From Paenibacillus cymbidii (GTDB lineage Bacteria > Bacillota > Bacilli > Paenibacillales > NBRC-103111), in the NCBI RefSeq assembly GCF_004764705.1, contig NZ_SHLX01000017.1, positions 161,036 to 225,035 on the forward strand: a DNA stretch of 64,000 nucleotides, given 5' to 3'. Below, one piece after another: positions 43,581-52,042 of this stretch (the stretch's first letter is position 1; every line of letters begins with the position of its first letter). The notes under the pieces were generated by a model. It was given only the letters and a program-made list of their open reading frames with translations, made no database searches and was not told the DNA's origin. A program made the position numbers and the translations under genes.

Positions 43581-44165
43581 ATGAGCAGCCAGTACCAGCT
43601 TAAGATAAGCGCGGAGCAGGCACAGGAAATTCCGATGGTCGACCTGGCCTTCGAATTGCTGAAAGCGGCGAATACGCCGTTCTACTACCGCGATCTGATG
43701 CTCGAAATCGCCAAAATCAAAGGATTTTCCGACGAACAGGTGATGCAGGTCATCGCCCAAGTATATACCGAAATCAACGTGGACGGACGGTTTGCTTGCG
43801 TCGGCAACAACCTGTGGGGCTTGAAACGCTGGTATCCGGTCGACAACAAGTCCGACGACGCGATGGGCAGCGCCAAACGGCCGCGCATCATCAACGACGA
43901 CGACGACGATCTGGACGACGAGGATTACCAGGAGGAAGAAGAAACGTACGCCTCCGACGAGGAAGACTTCGACACCTTCGACGAAGACCGCGAGGATATT
44001 GCGGCTGACGAGGAAGAAGAGGAAGAAGAAGTGTTCGAAGAGGACCTCGACGAGGAAGATCTGGAGGAAGACGCGGAAGAAGGCGCCGAGGAACTGGAAG
44101 AAGACGCCGAAGAAGACGATTTCGCCAGCGCCGAAGATGACGAGGACGAAGACGACGACAAATAA
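43581..44165 (+). CDS. rpoE: DNA-directed RNA polymerase subunit delta
   Basis: A 194-residue delta subunit, which in Gram-positives increases RNA polymerase specificity and recycling. The N-terminal HARE-HTH domain (about 1-90) includes IPMVDLAFELLKAANTPFYY and NNLWGLKRWYPVD; the C-terminal half is almost entirely Asp and Glu, as expected. GAAGGGGTG precedes the ATG. It is followed by pyrG as in Bacillus. Confidence 0.95.
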   Translation: MSSQYQLKISAEQAQEIPMVDLAFELLKAANTPFYYRDLMLEIAKIKGFSDEQVMQVIAQVYTEINVDGRFACVGNNLWGLKRWYPVDNKSDDAMGSAKRPRIINDDDDDLDDEDYQEEEETYASDEEDFDTFDEDREDIAADEEEEEEEVFEEDLDEEDLEEDAEEGAEELEEDAEEDDFASAEDDEDEDDDK

Positions 44166-44185
44166 GGTGCCGCGCCGCCGCGGCG

Positions 44186-44204
44186 AAGGCCGGAAGCGGC
44201 CTTT
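44186..44204 (+). terminator. Terminator of rpoE
   Basis: AAGGCC-GGAAGC-GGCCTTT hairpin 20 bases after the rpoE stop codon. Confidence 0.6.
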
Positions 44205-44222
44205 CGTTGCCGGCGGCTTGGC

Positions 44223-44340
44223 TTGACAGCCCCCCTGCGAACAGAGTAAACTATTGCATGGGCTTTAGATTTACAATAATTTTATAAGCGTTTGAATCCA
44301 AAGTGCCCCGTGTTCTACGGGTGTCACTTTTTGTTTTTTT
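44223..44340 (+). promoter_or_regulatory. pyrG promoter and CTP-responsive attenuator
   Basis: TTGACA (44223-44228), an 18-base spacer and TAAACT (44247-44252) place the start at GGGC (44260-44263). A leader follows with a terminator hairpin: AAAGTG and CCCCG (44300-44310) pair with CGGG and CACTTT (44318-44330), then a T-rich run. Start at GGGC plus a leader terminator is the arrangement by which Bacillus pyrG is controlled: low CTP causes repeated G addition, and the poly-G end binds C/U-rich stem sequence to prevent termination. Here CCCC in the stem could be that partner. Confidence 0.8.
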
Positions 44341-44363
44341 TACCAGATACAGGAGGTATCGTT

Positions 44364-45965
44364 GTGACGAAGTACATTTTCGTGACCGGGGGCGTCGTTT
44401 CTTCGCTCGGCAAAGGAATTACGGCCGCTTCGCTCGGTCGGCTGCTCAAAAATCGCGGACTCAAAGTGACGATTCAAAAATTCGATCCGTACATCAATGT
44501 CGATCCGGGCACGATGAGCCCTTATCAGCACGGCGAAGTGTTCGTGACGGACGACGGGGCGGAAACCGATCTCGACCTGGGGCACTATGAGCGGTTCATC
44601 GACATCAATCTGACCAAAAACAACAACGTCACGACAGGCAAAATTTATTCGTCCGTGATCACGAAGGAACGGCGCGGCGAATACTTGGGCGGCACGGTGC
44701 AGGTTATCCCGCATATTACGAACGAAATCAAGGACCGCGTCTTCCGCGCGGGACGCGAAGCCGGCTCCGACGTCGTCATCACCGAAATCGGCGGCACCGT
44801 CGGCGACATCGAAAGCTTGCCGTTCCTCGAGGCGATCCGCCAAATCAAAAGCGACATCGGCCGCGAGAACGTCATGTACATTCATGTCACGCTAATCCCG
44901 TACCTGAAGGCGGCCGGCGAAGTGAAGACGAAGCCGACCCAGCACAGCGTCAAGGAACTGCGCAGCATCGGCATCCAGCCTCATGTGATCGTGTGCCGTA
45001 CCGAACATCCGCTGTCCGAGGACATGAAACGCAAGATCGGCCTGTTCTGCGACATCGAAGCGAATGCGGTCATTGAAGCGAGCGATGCCGATACGCTGTA
45101 TGACGTGCCGCTGATGCTGCGGGCACAAGGGCTGGACGACTATGTCGTCAATCATCTGAAGCTGAAGGCCGGTCCGCTCGATATGACCGAGTGGGAAGCG
45201 ATGGTCGGCCGGATCAAGCAACTGAAGTACAAGACGCGGATCGCCATCGTCGGCAAATACGTCTCGTTGCACGATGCTTACCTGAGCATTGTCGAAGCGT
45301 TGTCCCACGCCGGTTTCGCCTGCAATACCGAAATCGAGCTGAGCTGGATCAACGCCGAAGACGTCTACGAGCACAACGTGGACGATCTGCTCGGCGATGT
45401 GCAGGGCATTCTGGTGCCCGGCGGCTTCGGCGACCGGGGGATCGAAGGCAAGATCGCCGCGATTCGTTACGCGCGCGAGAAGAACATTCCGTTCTTCGGC
45501 ATTTGCCTGGGCATGCAGGTGGCTGTGGTGGAATTCGCCCGCAATGTCGTCGGACTGGCCGGCGCGAACAGCTCGGAGATCAACCCGACGACCGCTTACC
45601 CGATTATCGACCTGCTGCCGGAGCAGAAGGACATCGAAGATCTCGGCGGCACGATGCGGCTCGGCCTGTACCCGTGCAAAATTGCCGACGACACGCTGGC
45701 GATGCGCTGCTATGAGGACGAGCTCGTCTACGAGCGTCATCGCCACCGGTACGAATTCAACAACGAGTACCGCGAAGCGATGGAAGCGGCGGGGCTTGTG
45801 TTCTCCGGCACTTCGCCGGACGGGCGCCTGATCGAAATGATCGAACTGCCCGAGCATCCGTGGTTTTTGGCCGTGCAGTTCCATCCGGAATTCACGTCCC
45901 GGCCGAACCGGCCGCAGCCGTTGTTCCGCGAATTCGTGCAGGCGGCGTTTCAGCTGACTCACTAG
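44364..45965 (+). CDS. pyrG: CTP synthase
   Basis: A 533-residue enzyme that aminates UTP to CTP with glutamine. The N-terminal synthase domain starts KYIFVTGGVVSSLGKGITAA and includes DPYINVDPGTMSPYQHGEVF; the C-terminal class I glutaminase has the nucleophile Cys381 in FGICLGMQ and the His/Glu pair in QFHPEFTSRP. GTG is used as start with AGGAGG seven bases upstream; in-frame ATG further upstream lies in the attenuator. Expression should respond to CTP through the leader. Confidence 0.97.
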   Translation: MTKYIFVTGGVVSSLGKGITAASLGRLLKNRGLKVTIQKFDPYINVDPGTMSPYQHGEVFVTDDGAETDLDLGHYERFIDINLTKNNNVTTGKIYSSVITKERRGEYLGGTVQVIPHITNEIKDRVFRAGREAGSDVVITEIGGTVGDIESLPFLEAIRQIKSDIGRENVMYIHVTLIPYLKAAGEVKTKPTQHSVKELRSIGIQPHVIVCRTEHPLSEDMKRKIGLFCDIEANAVIEASDADTLYDVPLMLRAQGLDDYVVNHLKLKAGPLDMTEWEAMVGRIKQLKYKTRIAIVGKYVSLHDAYLSIVEALSHAGFACNTEIELSWINAEDVYEHNVDDLLGDVQGILVPGGFGDRGIEGKIAAIRYAREKNIPFFGICLGMQVAVVEFARNVVGLAGANSSEINPTTAYPIIDLLPEQKDIEDLGGTMRLGLYPCKIADDTLAMRCYEDELVYERHRHRYEFNNEYREAMEAAGLVFSGTSPDGRLIEMIELPEHPWFLAVQFHPEFTSRPNRPQPLFREFVQAAFQLTH

Positions 45966-45988
45966 TTTGATGCATCCTTTCCAATCCC

Positions 45989-46019
45989 AACCGTCCGGGC
46001 ATGAGCCAGGGCGGTTTTT
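45989..46019 (+). terminator. Terminator of pyrG
   Basis: AACCGTCC and GGGCGGTT arms (one G-U pair) followed by TTTTTC. Confidence 0.75.
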
Positions 46020-46060
46020 CTGTTTTTGACGGGGATGGAAATTTTTCGCGGGCAGCGAGC

Positions 46061-46088
46061 AGGAATAGGGGGAACGACAGCGAAATGT
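46061..46088 (+). promoter_or_regulatory. Possible sigma-H promoter of spo0F
   Basis: AGGAATA (46061-46067) and CGAAATGT (46081-46088), 13 bases apart, resemble sigma-H -35 and -10 elements. spo0F is under sigma-H control in Bacillus. The match is not exact. Confidence 0.4.
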
Positions 46089-46157
46089 ATACCCAACTAT
46101 ATCGCGGAAGCGCAGCTGCCGGCCGCCGCAGCCGGACAGCATGAGAAAGGGGTACGC

Positions 46158-46544
46158 ATGACGATGGACAAGAAGCTATTGATCGTGGACGATCAGAACG
46201 GCATTCGCATTCTGCTGCTCGAAGTTTTCAACACGGAAGGGTACCGCACTTTCGAAGCGCCGAACGGAAAAATCGCACTCGATATCGTACGCCGGGAATC
46301 GCCCGACCTTGTGCTGCTCGACATGAAAATTCCCGGTATGGACGGCATTGACATTTTGAAAAATATCAAGCAGATCGATGCTTCGATCAAGGTGATCATG
46401 ATGACCGCTTACGGCGAGCTGGATCTGATCAAGGAAGCGACCGATCTCGGCGCGCTCATGCATTTCACCAAGCCGTTCGATATCGACGAACTGCGCATCG
46501 CGGTCAACCATCAGCTGAAGCATACTGCGCCATCCGCGTTTTAA
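46158..46544 (+). CDS. spo0F: Sporulation phosphorelay response regulator Spo0F
   Basis: A 128-residue single receiver domain that passes phosphate from sporulation kinases to Spo0B. Acidic pocket Asp11/Asp12, acceptor Asp55 in VLLDMKIPGMDG, Thr83 in MTAYGELD and Lys105 in HFTKPFDIDE are all conserved, and the sequence closely follows Bacillus Spo0F throughout. AAAGGGG precedes the ATG. Position between pyrG and fba is the ancestral one. Confidence 0.96.
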   Translation: MTMDKKLLIVDDQNGIRILLLEVFNTEGYRTFEAPNGKIALDIVRRESPDLVLLDMKIPGMDGIDILKNIKQIDASIKVIMMTAYGELDLIKEATDLGALMHFTKPFDIDELRIAVNHQLKHTAPSAF

Positions 46545-46681
46545 CCCTCCAGTCGGAACAACGGGCGCCGCTGCCGGAAGCGCATGCCGCTTTCGTTAGC
46601 GGCGGCTCGTCTTTTTGTGCTATAATGAAGTGATGATCGGTGCAAATCAGCGAAGTAGGCCCGGCGCAAGAGGTAAACTTC

Positions 46682-46720
46682 ATTGCCGATTGAACCTGAG
46701 AAGCGGTTCAATGCGGTAAT
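46682..46720 (+). promoter_or_regulatory. Long hairpin in the fba leader
   Basis: ATTGCCGATTGAACC pairs with GGTTCAAT and GCGGTAAT (one bulge, one G-U) around an 8-base loop. It ends 44 bases before the fba start and is not followed by a T-run, so it is a leader structure rather than a terminator. TATAAT at 46621-46626 may be the promoter -10. Confidence 0.5.
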
Positions 46721-46764
46721 AGTCGTTATGATTGAGTAGACATAATTCGGGAGGATCAGAAGCC

Positions 46765-47619
46765 ATGCCATTAGTTTCAATGAACGAATTTTTACCGAAG
46801 GCGAAGGCCAAGAAGTTCGCCGTCGGGCAATTCAACATGAACAATCTTGAATTCGCGCAAGCAATTATGCAAGCGGCCCTGGAGCTGAAATCGCCGTTTA
46901 TTTACGGTGTCAGCGAGGGTGCGATTAAGTATATGGGCATCGAGTTCACCGTTGCGATCGCCGAAGCGGCCGCCAAGAAGTCCGGCCTGCCGATCGCGCT
47001 TCATCTCGACCACGGCAGCAGCTTCGAAGTCGCAATGAAATGTATCCGCGCCGGCTTCAGTTCGGTCATGTTCGACGGCTCGCACCACGGCTTCGAAGAC
47101 AACATCCGCCTGACCAAGGAAGTCGTCAAGGCCGCTCGCGCCATGGGCGTATCGGTGGAAGGCGAGCTCGGCACGATCGGCGGCGTGGAGGACGACATCA
47201 GCGTCGACGAAGAGGATGCGAACCTGGCGAAGCCGGAAGAAGCGATTCGCTTCTACGAAGAAACCGGCGTAGATTGCCTGGCGATTGCGGTCGGCACCGC
47301 ACACGGCATGTATGCCGGCGAGCCGAACATCCGCTTCGACATCATCGAAAAAGTGTCGGCGGCGATCCCGGTGCCGGTTGTGCTGCATGGCGGTTCCGGC
47401 GTGCCGGACGAGATGATCCGCAAGGCGATTGAGGCCGGCGTAGGCAAAATCAACGTCAACACGGAAAATCAAGTAGCTTGCACCGAAACGATCCGCAGCG
47501 TACTTGCCAAAGACGCGAAAGTTTACGATCCTCGCAAATATTTGACCCCTGCCCGTCAAGCCATGGTCGATGTCGTCAAATCCAAAATTGAATTGTTCGG
47601 CAGCGCCAATCAGGCGTAA
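46765..47619 (+). CDS. fba: Class II fructose-1,6-bisphosphate aldolase
   Basis: A 284-residue zinc aldolase of glycolysis and gluconeogenesis. Catalytic Asp82 and zinc His83 are in ALHLDHGSSF; other zinc ligands are His180 (VGTAHGMY) and His208 (VLHGGSGVP). MFDGSHH and EGELGTIGGVEDD are family signatures. GGGAGGATC precedes the ATG at 46765. Gene order spo0F, fba, murA matches Bacillus, minus the transaldolase gene that follows fba there. Confidence 0.96.
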   Translation: MPLVSMNEFLPKAKAKKFAVGQFNMNNLEFAQAIMQAALELKSPFIYGVSEGAIKYMGIEFTVAIAEAAAKKSGLPIALHLDHGSSFEVAMKCIRAGFSSVMFDGSHHGFEDNIRLTKEVVKAARAMGVSVEGELGTIGGVEDDISVDEEDANLAKPEEAIRFYEETGVDCLAIAVGTAHGMYAGEPNIRFDIIEKVSAAIPVPVVLHGGSGVPDEMIRKAIEAGVGKINVNTENQVACTETIRSVLAKDAKVYDPRKYLTPARQAMVDVVKSKIELFGSANQA

Positions 47620-47641
47620 GCAAGCGGTTTAAGCTCCAAGC

Positions 47642-47674
47642 GGGAAAGCATCGGAGAGGGTGCTTTCCCTTTCC
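47642..47674 (+). terminator. Terminator of fba
   Basis: GGGAAAGCA and TGCTTTCCC form a 9-bp stem followed by TTTCC. Confidence 0.7.
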
Positions 47675-47771
47675 TGCGAGGTTGCCTTTCCGGCGGTGTC
47701 GCCATGTCTTCGCAGGGAATAAGGAAAGCGAAACCGTTTCTTCTTGCAGCGTAGGGGGAAAATAGGGACAC

Positions 47772-49025
47772 ATGGAAAAACTGTTGGTAGCAGGCGGAAA
47801 GCCGCTCAGAGGCACCGTGCCGATCAGCGGCGCCAAAAACAGCGCGGTTGCGCTCATTCCCGCCGCGATTTTGGCGGAGTCGACGGTGATACTGGACAAT
47901 TTGCCGGCGCTTAGCGACGTCGAGACGTATATGACGCTGCTTGGCGAGCTCGGCGCGGTCGTAAGCCGCCAGGGGGATCAGATGACGATCGACCCGAGCG
48001 CGGTGCGTTCCGCTCCGATGCCGAACGGCAACGTGAAGAAACTGCGCGCGTCGTATTATTTGATGGGCGCGCTGCTCGGCCGTTTCGGCGAAGCGGTTAT
48101 CGGGCTGCCGGGCGGCTGCAATTTCGAGCCGCGTCCGATCGATCAGCATATCAAAGGATTCGAAGCGCTCGGCGCCAGGGTAAGCAACGAGTATGGCGCG
48201 ATTCACATTCGCGCGAGCAAGCTGAAGGGCGCGAAGATATACCTGGACGTCGTCAGCGTTGGGGCGACGATTAACATCATGCTGGCTGCCACGCGGGCAA
48301 GCGGCATCACCATTATCGAAAATGCGGCCAAAGAGCCTGAGATTATAGATGTGGCGACATTGCTGAACGCCATGGGCGCCAAAATCAAGGGAGCCGGCAC
48401 AGAGACGATCCGCATCGAAGGCGTCGACTCGCTCAGCGGCTGCCGGCATTCGATTATCCCCGACCGCATTCAGGCGGCGACTTACATGATTGCGGCGGCG
48501 GCAACCCGCGGCGATGTGACGGTCGACTGCGTGATCCCGAAGCATTTGGAGGCCGTCACTGCGAAGCTGCAGGAAATGGGTGTCCATATCTATGAGATGG
48601 ACGAATCGATTCGCGTCGTAGGGCAACGCGATTACGAGAGCATCGACGTCAAGGCGCTCGTTTACCCCGGCTTCGCCACCGACATTCAATCGCCGATGAT
48701 CAGCTTGCTGACGCAAACGAACGGCATCAGCCTGTTGACCGACTATGTGTACAGCAACCGGTTCAGCCATATTCCCGAGCTGCAGCGCATGGGCGCGCGA
48801 ATCAAGGTGGAAGGCCGATCGGCGATCATCGAAGGCAGTCGGCTGAACGCAGCAAAGGTAAGGGCGACGGATTTGCGGGCAGGAGCGTCGCTGGTCGTAG
48901 CCGGGCTCGCCGTGCCTGACGGCGTGACCGAAATTTCCGGCGTGGAGTTCATCGATCGCGGCTACGATCGGCTGGTCGCGAATTTGACGGAGCTCGGCGC
49001 GGAAATATGGCGGGAGAAAGAATAG
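47772..49025 (+). CDS. murA: UDP-N-acetylglucosamine 1-carboxyvinyltransferase
   Basis: A 417-residue enzyme for the first committed step of peptidoglycan synthesis, transferring enolpyruvate to UDP-GlcNAc. Lys22 and Asn23 (SGAKNSAVA) and the catalytic, fosfomycin-sensitive Cys116 (GLPGGCNFEP) are conserved. Gram-positives often carry two copies; this locus corresponds to Bacillus murAB (murZ). A GGGGGAAAATAGGG stretch lies before the ATG. Confidence 0.95.
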   Translation: MEKLLVAGGKPLRGTVPISGAKNSAVALIPAAILAESTVILDNLPALSDVETYMTLLGELGAVVSRQGDQMTIDPSAVRSAPMPNGNVKKLRASYYLMGALLGRFGEAVIGLPGGCNFEPRPIDQHIKGFEALGARVSNEYGAIHIRASKLKGAKIYLDVVSVGATINIMLAATRASGITIIENAAKEPEIIDVATLLNAMGAKIKGAGTETIRIEGVDSLSGCRHSIIPDRIQAATYMIAAAATRGDVTVDCVIPKHLEAVTAKLQEMGVHIYEMDESIRVVGQRDYESIDVKALVYPGFATDIQSPMISLLTQTNGISLLTDYVYSNRFSHIPELQRMGARIKVEGRSAIIEGSRLNAAKVRATDLRAGASLVVAGLAVPDGVTEISGVEFIDRGYDRLVANLTELGAEIWREKE

Positions 49026-49084
49026 ATTGCAAGAGAACGGGCATGAATAGGTAATAAAAATATGATGATCTGGTGGTAGATCGT

Positions 49085-50380
49085 ATGGAAAATTTGCAGC
49101 TCGCGCAGTTGGAAGCACAGAAGCTAACGGAATTATACAAACTGGCCAAAAACTATCAGATCGTCGCCTACAACAAGATGAACAAAAAAGAGCTGATGTT
49201 CGCCATCCTGCGTGCCCAGGCAGAGAAGAGCGGGCTCATGTTCATGGAGGGCGTGCTCGATATTTTGCAGGAAGGCTTCGGCTTCCTGCGGCCGATCAAT
49301 TATTTGCCCAGCTCCGAAGACATTTACATCTCGGCGTCGCAGATTCGCAAATTCGATTTGCGATCGGGCGATGTCGTCTCCGGCAAATGCCGGCCGCCCA
49401 AAGAGAACGAGCGCTATTTCGGCCTGCTGCAGGTGGAAGCGGTCAACGGCGAGAAGCCGGAGACGGCCGCCGAACGGCTTCACTTCCCGGCTCTCACCCC
49501 TCTCTTTCCGCAGAAGAAGATCGTACTCGAGAATGTCCCAACCCATTTGGCAACGCGCATCATGGACTTGCTCAGCCCGGTCGGCTTCGGCCAACGCGGC
49601 TTGATCGTCGCTCCTCCCAAAGCGGGCAAAACGCTGCTCCTCAAGGAAATCGCCAATAGCATCGCGGCCAATTATCCGGATGTCGAGCTGTTCGTGCTAT
49701 TGATCGACGAACGTCCCGAAGAAGTGACGGACATGCAGCGTTCGGTCAAAGGGGAAGTCGTCGCGTCGACGTTCGACGAATTGCCGGAGAACCACATCAA
49801 GGTGGCCGAGCTTGTGCTGGAGCGGGCCATGCGGCTTGTGGAGCACAAGAAGGACGTCGTTATTTTGCTCGACTCGATCACGCGTCTGGCACGGGCGTAC
49901 AATCTGGTTATCCCGCCGTCGGGACGCACGTTGTCGGGCGGGATCGATCCGGCGGCGTTCCACCGGCCGAAGCGGTTTTTCGGCGCGGCGCGGAATATCG
50001 AAGAAGGCGGCAGCCTGACGATTCTGGCGACGGCGCTGATCGAAACCGGTTCGCGGATGGACGACGTTATTTACGAAGAGTTCAAAGGCACCGGCAATCT
50101 CGAGCTGCATCTGGACCGCCGGCTGGCGGAGCGCCGCATCTTCCCGGCGATCGACATTCGCCGCTCGGGCACGCGCCGCGAAGAAATGCTGCTGACGAAG
50201 GAAGAGCTCGACAAGCTGTGGGCGGTGCGCAAAAACATGCAGGAATCGCATGAGTTCACCGACGCCTTCATCCGCAAATTTGCCGAATCGAAAACGAACG
50301 TGGAGTTTCTGGAGACGCTGGAAACGAACCTTAACGGCAACAACAGCAACAAGCGGGTGAAGAGCAGTTCCGTCTCCTGA
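49085..50380 (+). CDS. rho: Transcription termination factor Rho
   Basis: A 431-residue RNA-dependent ATPase. N-terminal Rho domain, RNA-binding OSB fold with GFGFLRPINYLPSSEDIYIS, Walker A in APPKAGKTLL (about 178-187), Walker B VVILLDSITRLARAYN and the Q/R-loop region SGGIDPAAFHRPKRFFGAAR are present. ATG 49085 is preferred over an in-frame GTG at 49073. The last ~15 residues are Asn/Ser-rich. It lies 60 bases after murA as in Bacillus. Confidence 0.96.
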   Translation: MENLQLAQLEAQKLTELYKLAKNYQIVAYNKMNKKELMFAILRAQAEKSGLMFMEGVLDILQEGFGFLRPINYLPSSEDIYISASQIRKFDLRSGDVVSGKCRPPKENERYFGLLQVEAVNGEKPETAAERLHFPALTPLFPQKKIVLENVPTHLATRIMDLLSPVGFGQRGLIVAPPKAGKTLLLKEIANSIAANYPDVELFVLLIDERPEEVTDMQRSVKGEVVASTFDELPENHIKVAELVLERAMRLVEHKKDVVILLDSITRLARAYNLVIPPSGRTLSGGIDPAAFHRPKRFFGAARNIEEGGSLTILATALIETGSRMDDVIYEEFKGTGNLELHLDRRLAERRIFPAIDIRRSGTRREEMLLTKEELDKLWAVRKNMQESHEFTDAFIRKFAESKTNVEFLETLETNLNGNNSNKRVKSSSVS

Positions 50381-50402
50381 CGGATCGCAGGGAGCAGGAA
50401 CC

Positions 50403-51665
50403 ATGAATTTCGTTTATGCCGACAAGGAAGGCAACGTTTACGACCATCCCGACTATCTGGCGCTTGGGCGCAGCGCGGACATGATTACGGAGCTGCTGGA
50501 GGACGAGTTGATCCCGCTGCCGGAAGGAGCGACGCTCGTCAGCCTGCCGGATACGCGCGCCGTCTACCTCGACCCGGACAGCGGCGAGATGCGCCCGTTC
50601 GACAGCGCGTATACCGCCGTGGGCGCGCTGCTTCCGCAAGGGTATACGCGGCTGCTGCTGCCGGGGTACATCAAGGCGGACAAGACGAAGTCGCTGCCGC
50701 TGTTCGGCTACACCGCGGTCGTCTGGAAGGACGGCGGCTTTCATGCGGCGGCGCGGCTGACCGACGATCCGGAGCGGTGGAACCCGCGCAATTGCGACGT
50801 CGCCGAGCTGGAGCTGCAGGTGGAGCGGCTGGTCGCCAAGTATCCGGAGAACCGGCTGTACCAGCACCTCAGCAACTGCGCGCTCGGCTACGAATGCCTG
50901 ACGGCGTCGAACACGTTCCTGCAGCGGTGGGAAGGCGCCGTGCCGGTATCATATTCGTGCAACGCCGGCTGCTTCGGCTGCATCTCGGAGCAGCCCGACG
51001 ACAGCGGCTTCCCTGCGCCGCAGACGCGCATGAATTTCAAGCCGAAGGTAGACGAAATCGTCGAGATCATGCTGGAGCATTTGCGCGGACCGGACAGCAT
51101 CATCAGCTTCGGCCAAGGCTGCGAAGGCGAACCGTCCACGCAGGCGGCGCTGATCGTGCCGGCGATGCGGAAGGTGCGCGAGATCACCGACGTAGGCTTC
51201 ATCAATATCAATACGAACGCGGGGCTGACCGATCATATCCGCGGCATCGTCGATGCGGGACTGAACCTGATGCGGGTCAGCACGATCAGCGCGCTAGACG
51301 ACCATTACAACGCGTATTACAGGCCGCGCGGCTATACGCTGAAGAATGTCGAGAGGTCGTTGCGGTATGCCGCCGACAAAGGTGTCGTTACGTCGATCAA
51401 CTACCTCATCTTCCCCGGCGTCACCGACCGAGAAGAGGAGATCGAGGCGATGATCGAGTTCGCGCGGCGCACCGACCTGAAGCTGATTCAGATGCGCAAT
51501 CTGAACATCGATCCGGAAGCGTATCTGAACATCATCCCGAAGGCGCAAGGCGACATTCTGGGCATGGGCCAAATGATCGACATTTTCCGCGAGGAGCTGC
51601 CCCATGTCGTGATCGGTTCGTATACCCATGTGCCGTCCGACATCGTCGGCAGCGACCGCCGATAG
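50403..51665 (+). CDS. Radical SAM protein of unknown function
   Basis: A 420-residue protein with the radical SAM cluster motif CNAGCFGC (Cys186, Cys190, Cys193), a GQGCEGEPS glycine segment and the barrel sequence expected for S-adenosylmethionine binding. A domain of about 180 residues precedes the cluster and is not recognised. Only 22 bases separate it from rho, so co-transcription is likely. The C-terminal region lacks obvious extra cysteines (no SPASM). Substrate could be RNA, peptide or metabolite. Confidence 0.85.
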   Translation: MNFVYADKEGNVYDHPDYLALGRSADMITELLEDELIPLPEGATLVSLPDTRAVYLDPDSGEMRPFDSAYTAVGALLPQGYTRLLLPGYIKADKTKSLPLFGYTAVVWKDGGFHAAARLTDDPERWNPRNCDVAELELQVERLVAKYPENRLYQHLSNCALGYECLTASNTFLQRWEGAVPVSYSCNAGCFGCISEQPDDSGFPAPQTRMNFKPKVDEIVEIMLEHLRGPDSIISFGQGCEGEPSTQAALIVPAMRKVREITDVGFININTNAGLTDHIRGIVDAGLNLMRVSTISALDDHYNAYYRPRGYTLKNVERSLRYAADKGVVTSINYLIFPGVTDREEEIEAMIEFARRTDLKLIQMRNLNIDPEAYLNIIPKAQGDILGMGQMIDIFREELPHVVIGSYTHVPSDIVGSDRR

Positions 51666-51691
51666 CCGCCCATAACCGCCGATAAATTGCA

Positions 51692-51723
51692 GGTTGCATC
51701 AGACGCGGTTAAGGTGATATAAT
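51692..51723 (+). promoter_or_regulatory. Promoter of rpmE
   Basis: TTGCAT and TATAAT spaced by about 18 bases end roughly 63 bases before the L31 start codon. Confidence 0.65.
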
Positions 51724-51785
51724 GCCATCACGTGTCCATTTAACTCTGGTCGACGAACTGACCAGGGCGGAGAGAGGTGAAAGAA

Positions 51786-51983
51786 ATGAAAACTGCAATC
51801 CAACCGAAATATCATGTGGCAACCGTGACTTGCGCTTGCGGCAATACGTTTGAATCGGGCTCGGTTAAACCGAACCTGCGCGTCGAAATTTGCTCGGCTT
51901 GCCATCCGTTCTTCACCGGCAAACAGAAATTCATCGATGCTGGCGGCCGTGTCGATAAGTTCAAGAAGAAGTACGGCATCTAA
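51786..51983 (+). CDS. rpmE: 50S ribosomal protein L31, zinc-binding form
   Basis: A 65-residue ribosomal protein. The zinc ligands of the C+ form are visible in VTCACGN and ICSACHPFFTG, so it is the constitutive zinc-containing paralogue. GAGAGGTG precedes the ATG at 51786; a GTG nine bases upstream is less likely. Position after rho is conserved in Bacillus. Confidence 0.95.
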   Translation: MKTAIQPKYHVATVTCACGNTFESGSVKPNLRVEICSACHPFFTGKQKFIDAGGRVDKFKKKYGI

Positions 51984-51997
51984 GCGAAGCGAATACG

Positions 51998-52042
51998 AAA
52001 TCCTCTCTTGGGCCACATTAATGGCCTAAGGGGGGATTTTTT
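51998..52042 (+). terminator. rpmE terminator that includes the next gene's ribosome site
   Basis: AAATCC-TCTCTTGGGCCA pairs with TGGCCTAAG-GGGGGATTT around CATTAA, followed by six T. The 3' arm AAGGGGGGA (52028-52036) is also the Shine-Dalgarno of the next gene, whose ATG directly follows the T-run. Confidence 0.8.

Noticed and set aside
43925..44161. Poly-serine open frame opposite rpoE
   Set aside because: Antisense reading of the Asp/Glu-rich tail of the delta subunit.
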